From positions 1 through 42,020 of the forward strand of contig JACREH010000018.1 of NCBI GenBank assembly GCA_016218345.1: a stretch of DNA of 42,020 bases. The letters run 5' to 3'. A model generated the notes under the pieces. That model saw nothing but the letters and a program-made list of their open reading frames with translations. It was not told where the DNA came from and ran no database searches. This document shows, piece after piece, positions 37,116-42,020 of this stretch. The stretch comes from Gammaproteobacteria bacterium (GTDB lineage Bacteria > Pseudomonadota > Gammaproteobacteria > Acidiferrobacterales > UBA6901). The translations under genes and the position numbers were made by a program. How positions within the stretch are numbered: position 1 is the stretch's first letter; every line of letters starts with the position of its first letter.

Positions 37116-37480
37116 AGAATCCCCACAAAGGCGTGACCGGCCTCCGGCGGCTGACCAACGCCCTCGGATATTCGCTGGCCGGTTTGGCCGCCGCGTTCCG
37201 TGACGAGCAGGCCTTCCGCCAGGTGCTGCTGGCGGCGGCGGTACTCATCCCAATCGCGCTGTGGTTGCCGGTAACGCCGGCGGAAAGGGCGCTACTGATC
37301 GGCAGCGTGCTGTTGGCGGCGATCGTCGAGCTGCTCAATTCCGGCGTCGAGGCGGCGGTCGACCGGGTGTCGTTCAAGCGCCACCCGCTCGCCAAACGCG
37401 CCAAGGACATCGCCAGCGCCGCGGTGCTGCTGAGCCTGATCAACGCCGCGGCGGTGTGGTCGGTGATTCTGCTCGGTTAG
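37112..37480 (+). CDS. dgkA: Diacylglycerol kinase
   Basis: The 122-residue product, the same length as E. coli DgkA, starts at a GTG overlapping the nudB stop (GTGA): MKNPHKGVTGLRRLTNALGYSLAGL. Three membrane helices and the signature ELLNSGVEAAVDRVSFKRHPLAKRAKDIASAAVLL are present, with the catalytic glutamate region AAFRDEQAFRQ. It phosphorylates diacylglycerol in the inner membrane. The track ORF begins far upstream inside nudB and is not the real start. Confidence 0.93.
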   Translation: MKNPHKGVTGLRRLTNALGYSLAGLAAAFRDEQAFRQVLLAAAVLIPIALWLPVTPAERALLIGSVLLAAIVELLNSGVEAAVDRVSFKRHPLAKRAKDIASAAVLLSLINAAAVWSVILLG

Positions 37481-37499
37481 TGATGCGCACGGATTGTCG

Positions 37500-38144
37500 A
37501 TGAAGCGCATGCCCGCGAACCGGGAGACGGTGGTGCTGTTGAGCGGCCTGTGGCTGCCGCCATGGAGCCTGCATTTGCTCAAGCGCCGCCTGACGGCCTG
37601 CGGGTTCGCGGTGCGCGTGATTCATTACCGCAGCGTGCGCGCCAACCTGGCCGAGAACGCCCATGCCTTGCAGGCCCAGCTCGCGGCCCTTCCGGCCGAC
37701 ACCGTGCATTTCGTCGGTTACAGCCTGGGCGGCGTCTTGATCCGGGCGTTGTTCGAGCATTACCCCCGCCAGCGGCCGGGCCGGATCGTGACCCTGGCCA
37801 CGCCGCACCTCGGCAGCCAGGCGGCCAGCGGCTTGGCGCGTTCCCGCTGGGGACGGACCCTGTTGGGGCGCAGCGTCGGCAACATCGTCGAAGGTGCCCC
37901 GCACGCCTGGACGCCGCCGGCGCGCGATTTCGGCAGCCTGGCCGGCACCGGCGGTCTGGGGCTCGGCCGTTGGGTGGCGCGCCTGCCGGTTCCGCACGAC
38001 GGCACGGTGGCGCTCGCCGAAACCCGATTCCCGGGCGCGACCGATCGCGTCGCCCTGCCGGTGTCGCATGCCGGCATGCTGTTTTCCGACGCGGTCGCCC
38101 GCCAGATTTGCCATTTCCTCAAGACCGGGCGGTTCAGTCATTAG
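37500..38144 (+). CDS. Alpha/beta-hydrolase, PGAP1/lipase-like
   Basis: From the ATG at 37500 the product is 214 residues (a TTG two codons earlier is possible). It opens with ETVVLLSGLWLPPWSLHLLKRRL. The nucleophile elbow is VHFVGYSLGGVLIRALFEHY, and TLATPHLGSQAASGLARSRWG follows. The histidine of the triad is probably in LPVSHAGMLFSDAV and the acid in PVPHDGTVAL. No signal peptide is visible. Substrate unknown; lipid or ester hydrolysis would suit its place beside dgkA, but that is only contextual. Confidence 0.85.
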   Translation: MKRMPANRETVVLLSGLWLPPWSLHLLKRRLTACGFAVRVIHYRSVRANLAENAHALQAQLAALPADTVHFVGYSLGGVLIRALFEHYPRQRPGRIVTLATPHLGSQAASGLARSRWGRTLLGRSVGNIVEGAPHAWTPPARDFGSLAGTGGLGLGRWVARLPVPHDGTVALAETRFPGATDRVALPVSHAGMLFSDAVARQICHFLKTGRFSH

Positions 38145-38159
38145 CTCCGCTGTCCCCGG

Positions 38160-38188
38160 TTGGGCCCACCCCCCCACCGATGTTAAAC
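38160..38188 (+). promoter_or_regulatory. Weak candidate promoter for yebC
   Basis: TTGGGC (38160-38165) and TTAAAC (38183-38188) are 17 bases apart in the spacer before yebC. The -10 matches the consensus poorly. This is the only pair with correct spacing I found there. Confidence 0.3.
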
Positions 38189-38248
38189 TTCGTCGCATCC
38201 AACCCGGCCGTGGAGCCGGAAATAATTCTGTAACGTGAAGGTGATTCC

Positions 38249-38989
38249 ATGGCCGGTCACAGCAAATGGGCCAATATCCGCAGACACAAGGGCGCGCAGG
38301 ACGCCAAGCGCGGCAAGATTTTCACCCGCCTGATCCGCGAGGTCACGGTCGCGGCGCGCATCGGCGGCGGCGACCCGGCGCACAATCCGCGGCTGCGCAC
38401 CGCCATCGACAAGGCGCTGGCGCAGAACATGCCCAAGGACAACATCGAGCGCGCCATCAAGCGCGGCACCGGCGAACTCGAGGGCGCGCAATACGAGGAA
38501 ATCCGCTACGAGGGCTACGCGCCGGGCGGCGTGGCGGTGCTGGTGGAATGCACCACCGACAACCGCACCCGCACGGTCGGCGAGGTGCGGCATGCGTTCG
38601 CCAAGCACGGCGGCAACCTCGGCACCGACGGGTCGGTGGCCTATCTCTTCAAGAAACTCGGGGTGTTGAGTTATGCGCCGGGCGGCAGCGAGGACAAGAT
38701 CATGGAGGCCGCGCTCGAGGCCGGCGCCGACGACGTGGTGACCGATGACGACGGCGCCATCGAGGTGCTGACCGCGCCGGAGACCTTCCACGCGGTCAAC
38801 GCCGCCATGACCAAGGCCGGGCTGGCGCCGCAACACGCCGAGATCGCGCAGCGCGCCGAGGTGGACGTGCGGCTCGCGGGCGAGGACGCCGACAAGGCGA
38901 TGAAGCTGCTCGAAGTGCTGGAGGATCTGGACGACGTGCAGAACGTCTACACCAACGCCGACTTCCCCGCGGAGCTGGTGCAGTCGTGA
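38249..38989 (+). CDS. yebC: YebC/PmpR-family protein
   Basis: The 246-residue product starts [31 protein letters not shown] and contains [29 protein letters not shown], both diagnostic. Members bind DNA or act on translation of difficult motifs such as polyproline. The direction cannot be decided from sequence. GAAGG precedes the ATG. It stands directly before ruvC, the usual arrangement in Gammaproteobacteria, with a repeat-bearing 156-base spacer. Confidence 0.96.
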   Translation: MAGHSKWANIRRHKGAQDAKRGKIFTRLIREVTVAARIGGGDPAHNPRLRTAIDKALAQNMPKDNIERAIKRGTGELEGAQYEEIRYEGYAPGGVAVLVECTTDNRTRTVGEVRHAFAKHGGNLGTDGSVAYLFKKLGVLSYAPGGSEDKIMEAALEAGADDVVTDDDGAIEVLTAPETFHAVNAAMTKAGLAPQHAEIAQRAEVDVRLAGEDADKAMKLLEVLEDLDDVQNVYTNADFPAELVQS

Positions 38990-39020
38990 CGGCCGGCGGC
39001 GCTTCCGGCCGGTGGTGGTT

Positions 39021-39150
39021 GGTGCGCTGATGCGTAAAAACACAAGGTTGCCCTCGGCAACTGCTCCATGCGTTGCTCTACCTCCTGCATCCATGCAGTC
39101 GTCTCCCCATCCCTCTCCCGCGGGCGAGGGGGAGTCGGTGCGCTGATGCG
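39021..39150. repeat. Repeat insert flanked by 14-base direct repeats at the ruvC start
   Basis: GGTGCGCTGATGCG occurs at 39021-39034 and again at 39137-39150, where it includes the ruvC ATG. The 102 bases between hold GTTGCC-CTC-GGCAAC, TGCAT-CC-ATGCA and a REP-like TCCCTCTCCCGCGGGCGAGG segment. The arrangement resembles a small insertion with target duplication, or a segmental duplication. Confidence 0.75.
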
Positions 39151-39712
39151 GATTTTAGGGATTGATCCCGGTTCGCGATTCACCGGTTTCGGCGTGGTCA
39201 ACATATTAAGTTCCGGCAAGATCACCTACATCGCCAGCGGCTGCGTGCGTACCAAGGGCGCGGCCGAGAGCCTGGCCGCCCGCCTCCAGGTCATCTACCA
39301 GGGCGTCAGCGAGGTCATCGCCACCTACAAACCCGAGGCGGTCGCGGTCGAAAAGGTGTTCATGGCGAAAAACGCCGATTCCGCACTCAAGCTCGGGCAG
39401 GCGCGCGCCGCCGCCATCCTGGCCGCGTCCAACCACGGCCTGGACGTGAGCGAATACACCGCCCTGCAAATCAAGCGCGCCGTGGTCGGCCGCGGCCACG
39501 CCCAGAAGGATCAGGTCAAACACATGGTGAAGGTGCTGTTGCAGTTGTCCGGCACGCCCCAGGCCGATGCCGCCGATGCCCTGGCGTGCGCGCTCTGCCA
39601 CGCACACCGCGCCCACACCGAGCGCGCCGCCGGCGCGCTCGTGCGCCGGCCGCGCCGGCTGCGCGCGCTCGGCGCAGCAGTCGAGGCGGGCCGCCTCAAG
39701 GCGGCGCGATGA
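39146..39712 (+). CDS. ruvC: Holliday junction endonuclease RuvC
   Basis: From the ATG at 39146 the product is 188 residues, [19 protein letters not shown]. The RNase H-like active site uses Asp7 (GIDPGS), Glu in [13 protein letters not shown] and the aspartates of [16 protein letters not shown]. RuvC cuts Holliday junctions in partnership with RuvAB. The stop overlaps the ruvA start by ATGA. The start codon lies inside the second copy of a 14-base direct repeat, and no good ribosome-binding site lies upstream except GGGGGAG about 14 bases away. Confidence 0.97.
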   Translation: MRILGIDPGSRFTGFGVVNILSSGKITYIASGCVRTKGAAESLAARLQVIYQGVSEVIATYKPEAVAVEKVFMAKNADSALKLGQARAAAILAASNHGLDVSEYTALQIKRAVVGRGHAQKDQVKHMVKVLLQLSGTPQADAADALACALCHAHRAHTERAAGALVRRPRRLRALGAAVEAGRLKAAR

Positions 39713-40302
39713 TCGGCCGGCTGCGCGGCGTGGTGATTTCCAAATCGCCGCCGACCCTGGTGCTGGAGGTGGGCGGGGTGGGCTACGAGATCGAGGCGCC
39801 GATGTCGACGTTTTACGAACTCCCGCCGGTCGGCCAAAACGCGATCCTGCACACCCATCTGGTGGTGCGCGAGGACGCGCAGCTCTTGTACGGTTTTTCG
39901 CGCGAGTCGCAACGGCGCCTGTTCCGCGCGCTGCTCAAGGTCAACGGCGTCGGCCCGCGCGTGGCGCTGGCGGTGCTCTCGGGCCTGAGCGATCAGGAAT
40001 TCCTGTGCTGTGTCGCCAACGAGGATATCGCCCGCCTGACGCGCGTGCCCGGCATCGGCCGCAAGACCGCCGAACGCCTGGTCGTGGAACTGCGCGACAA
40101 GCTCGGCGACCAGGCCAGGGCCGACCGTTCGGGCGCGCCGTCGCCGGAGGCGCCGGCCGATCCGGTGAGCGAAGCGATCAGCGCCCTGATCGCGCTCGGT
40201 TACAAGCCGCAGGAGGCGAACCGCGCGGTGCACGGCGTGGCCGGCGACGGTCTGGCCTGTGAAGAAATCATTCGCCAGGCGTTGAAGGGCATGGCACCAT
40301 GA
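39709..40302 (+). CDS. ruvA: Holliday junction branch migration protein RuvA
   Basis: The 197-residue product begins [28 protein letters not shown] (OB domain). Tandem helix-hairpin-helix motifs [16 protein letters not shown] and [20 protein letters not shown] follow, then an acidic linker and the C-terminal domain ([19 protein letters not shown]) that contacts RuvB. It binds the four-way junction as a tetramer. It overlaps ruvC and is followed by a 222-base repeat-rich spacer before ruvB. Confidence 0.97.
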   Translation: MIGRLRGVVISKSPPTLVLEVGGVGYEIEAPMSTFYELPPVGQNAILHTHLVVREDAQLLYGFSRESQRRLFRALLKVNGVGPRVALAVLSGLSDQEFLCCVANEDIARLTRVPGIGRKTAERLVVELRDKLGDQARADRSGAPSPEAPADPVSEAISALIALGYKPQEANRAVHGVAGDGLACEEIIRQALKGMAP

Positions 40303-40313
40303 GAAAGATTGGC

Positions 40314-40516
40314 TTGGACAACGAGAAGGAAGCCCTATCCCTCTCCCGCCGGAGCGGGAGGCGAGGCGGGGGTATCGCGAGCGTCCGGTGGACGTTCGCG
40401 CCGTCGAGCGGGTGCGCGAGAAGTCCGCGCGCCCCGGCGGGAACAGATTTGGACAACGAGAAGGAACCCTCTCCCAGGCCTCTCCCGCTGATGCGGGAGA
40501 GGGGATTTGGACAACG
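40314..40516. repeat. REP-like hairpins separated by TTGGACAACG direct repeats
   Basis: TTGGACAACGAGAAGGAA occurs at 40314-40331 and 40449-40466, and TTGGACAACG again at 40507-40516 just before the ruvB start. Between copies lie TCCCTCTCCCGCCGGAGCGG with a G-rich partner, and a perfect CTCTCCCGC-TGAT-GCGGGAGAG hairpin (about 40481-40501). The two REP-like blocks thus alternate with the same short direct repeat. Confidence 0.8.
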
Positions 40517-40524
40517 TCTTTTTT

Positions 40525-41571
40525 ATGATTGAAACCGACCGATTGGTGTCCACCCAGGCGCAGCCGGTGAGCGAGGAGGCCGGGATCGAGCGCAGCCTGC
40601 GGCCGGCGCGCATGGCCGAGTACATCGGCCAGACCCACGTCCACGAGCAGATGGAAGTGTTCATCGCCGCCGCCCGCCAGCGCGGCGAGCCGCTCGATCA
40701 CGTGCTGCTGTTCGGCCCGCCCGGCCTGGGCAAGACCACGCTCGCGCATATCATCGCCAACGAGATGGGCGCCGGCCTGCGCCAGACATCGGGACCGGTG
40801 GTGGAGCGCCCCGGCGACCTGGCCGCGCTGCTCACCAATCTGCAACCGAACGACGTGCTGTTTATCGACGAGATCCATCGCTTGAGCCCGGTGGTCGAGG
40901 AAATCCTCTATCCGGCCATGGAGGATTATCAGCTTGACATCCTGATCGGCGAAGGGCCGGCGGCGCGCTCCATCAAGCTCGACCTGCCGCCGTTCACGCT
41001 GATCGGCGCCACCACCCGCGCCGGGCTGCTGACCTCGCCGTTGCGCGACCGCTTCGGCATCGTCCAGCGCCTGGAGTTTTACAGCGTCGAGGAGCTCGCC
41101 AAGATCGTTACGCGCTCGGCCGGTATCCTCGGTATCCGCGCCGAGCCGGGCGGCATCACCGCCATCGCCCGCCGCTCGCGCGCCACGCCGCGCATCGCCA
41201 ACCGGCTGCTGCGGCGGGCGCGCGATTTCGCCGAGGTCAAGGGCGACGGCGTGCTGACCGCGGCGATCGCCGAGCGCGCGCTCGATCTGTTGAACGTCGA
41301 CGAGAACGGCTTCGACCAGCTCGACCGCAAGCTGCTGCGCGCGGTGATCGAAAAATTCGACGGCGGGCCGGTGGGGGTGGATTCGATCGCCGCCGCGATC
41401 GGCGAGGAGCGCGGCACCATCGAGGACATCGTCGAGCCGTTCCTGATCCAGCAGGGGTTCCTGGCGCGCACCCCGCGCGGCCGGGTGGCCACGCGCGCCG
41501 CCTGGCTGCTGTTCGGCCTCAAGCCCCCGGAAGGCAAGGAACCGCAGCGCGGTTTGTTCGAAGGCGAGTAA
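40525..41571 (+). CDS. ruvB: Holliday junction branch migration helicase RuvB
   Basis: From the ATG at 40525 the product is 348 residues, [20 protein letters not shown], matching E. coli MIEADRLIS; the track's TTG at 40507 is less likely. AAA+ motifs are Walker [15 protein letters not shown], Walker [13 protein letters not shown], sensor 1 [18 protein letters not shown], and a C-terminal winged helix ending [15 protein letters not shown]. It drives branch migration with RuvA. No clear ribosome-binding site precedes the ATG, whose leader is T-rich (CGTCTTTTTT). Confidence 0.97.
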   Translation: MIETDRLVSTQAQPVSEEAGIERSLRPARMAEYIGQTHVHEQMEVFIAAARQRGEPLDHVLLFGPPGLGKTTLAHIIANEMGAGLRQTSGPVVERPGDLAALLTNLQPNDVLFIDEIHRLSPVVEEILYPAMEDYQLDILIGEGPAARSIKLDLPPFTLIGATTRAGLLTSPLRDRFGIVQRLEFYSVEELAKIVTRSAGILGIRAEPGGITAIARRSRATPRIANRLLRRARDFAEVKGDGVLTAAIAERALDLLNVDENGFDQLDRKLLRAVIEKFDGGPVGVDSIAAAIGEERGTIEDIVEPFLIQQGFLARTPRGRVATRAAWLLFGLKPPEGKEPQRGLFEGE

Positions 41572-41577
41572 TATTTT

Positions 41578-41721
41578 TTGCCGCAGAGACGCAGAGAACG
41601 CAGAGAGAAGAGGGCATGAATCCTGAAACGACGATATCGCAGATTTATGGTGAAGATGCCTGGAGTGTTTTTTCTGACTGAAGAATTGCTGTTCTCTGCG
41701 TCCTCTGCGTCTCTGCGGCAA
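41578..41721. repeat. Facing CCGCAGAGACGCAGAG / CTCTGCGTCTCTGCGG repeats
   Basis: TTGCCGCAGAGACGCAGAGA (from 41578) faces CTCTGCGTCTCTGCGGCAA (ending 41721) across about 80 bases of lower-GC sequence. The arms match almost perfectly over about 30 bases, including internal CGCAGAG reiterations. It is a well-known type of interspersed repeat. The intervening bases encode nothing convincing. Confidence 0.8.
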
Positions 41722-41729
41722 GAGTTCAT

Positions 41730-42020
41730 ATGACACCGATTTTTTCGATTTCCGTCCGCGTGTACTACGAGGATACCGACGCCGGCGGTGTGGTATATTA
41801 CGCCAACTATTTGAAATTCATGGAGCGCGCCCGCACCGAGTGGCTGCGGGGCCTGGGTTTCGAGCAGGATGAACTTAGCCGGACCGAGGGAGTCATATTC
41901 GCCGTGCGCGCCGCGCAGGTCGAGTACCTCAAGCCGGCGCGCTTCAACGATGCCTTGGAGGTGACAGTGGAGTTGGCCCGACGCGGCGCCGCCAGTATTA
42001 ACTTCAAACAAGAAGTGCGG
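41730..42020 (+). CDS. ybgC: Tol-Pal-associated acyl-CoA thioesterase YbgC (partial)
   Basis: The first 97 codons are present and the 3' end lies beyond the window. The hot-dog fold reads MTPIFSISVRVYYEDTDAGGVVYYANYLKFMERARTEWLR, with the catalytic aspartate in YYEDTDAGG, then VIFAVRAAQVEYLKPARFNDALEV. YbgC hydrolyses short-chain acyl-CoA thioesters and normally heads the tolQRAB-pal cluster, which should follow. Its ATG lies 8 bases after an interspersed repeat arm, so only AAGAG serves as a ribosome-binding site. Confidence 0.95.
   Translation, partial: MTPIFSISVRVYYEDTDAGGVVYYANYLKFMERARTEWLRGLGFEQDELSRTEGVIFAVRAAQVEYLKPARFNDALEVTVELARRGAASINFKQEVR

Noticed and set aside
39511-41736. 741-residue minus-strand ORF opposite ruvA and ruvB
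   Set aside because: It crosses two repeat regions and two real genes in antisense, and its composition is typical of GC-rich shadow frames.

Overview
The window is about 42 kb of GC-rich chromosome from a proteobacterium, most likely an early-branching gammaproteobacterium. Evidence: the tuf - S10 - spc - alpha ribosomal order; the E. coli-like alpha subunit; a uvrA / yajR / ssb neighbourhood; and an aspS - nudB - yebC - ruvCAB - ybgC block. Short palindromic repeats of kinds common in Gammaproteobacteria are frequent. I cannot name a genus. No tRNA, rRNA, CRISPR array or transposase gene was seen.

Region 1 (1-14183) is the end of tuf followed by the complete S10, spc and alpha ribosomal protein operons, with secY and rpoA, closed by a strong hairpin terminator after rplQ. 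Promoter-like sequences sit at the two classical operon boundaries, before rplN and before rpsM. Four gene junctions carry short interspersed repeats. S4 has the four-cysteine, zinc-type N terminus.

Region 2 (14184-25560) is bracketed by two inverted copies of a composite, strongly palindromic element of 600-700 bp that encodes no convincing protein. Inside lie a SAM hydroxide adenosyltransferase gene, uvrA, yajR, an accessory segment (membrane protein, SAM methyltransferase, dienelactone-hydrolase-like protein, AraC-type regulator) and ssb. The accessory segment ends in a second, divergent copy of the 3' end of yajR, which suggests insertion or allelic exchange at that gene. The hairpins of the composite element differ between copies and between its two arms by paired, compensating substitutions. 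This is the best candidate here for an undescribed element.

Region 3 (25585-32940) has an acetolactate synthase-type enzyme, a double cyclic-nucleotide-domain protein fused to rhodanese, a NodB-type deacetylase lipoprotein translationally coupled to a TPR-methyltransferase, an HU-like protein, a YajD-type HNH protein and a PEBP-family protein.

Region 4 (32973-42020) is a conserved housekeeping block: YbaK-type deacylase, FmdB zinc ribbon, DUF502 membrane protein, aspS, nudB, dgkA, an alpha/beta hydrolase, yebC, ruvC, ruvA, ruvB and the start of ybgC, which normally leads the tol-pal genes. The starts or leaders of nudB, ruvC, ruvB and ybgC are embedded in or abut interspersed repeats, several flanked by direct repeats that look like insertion or duplication scars.
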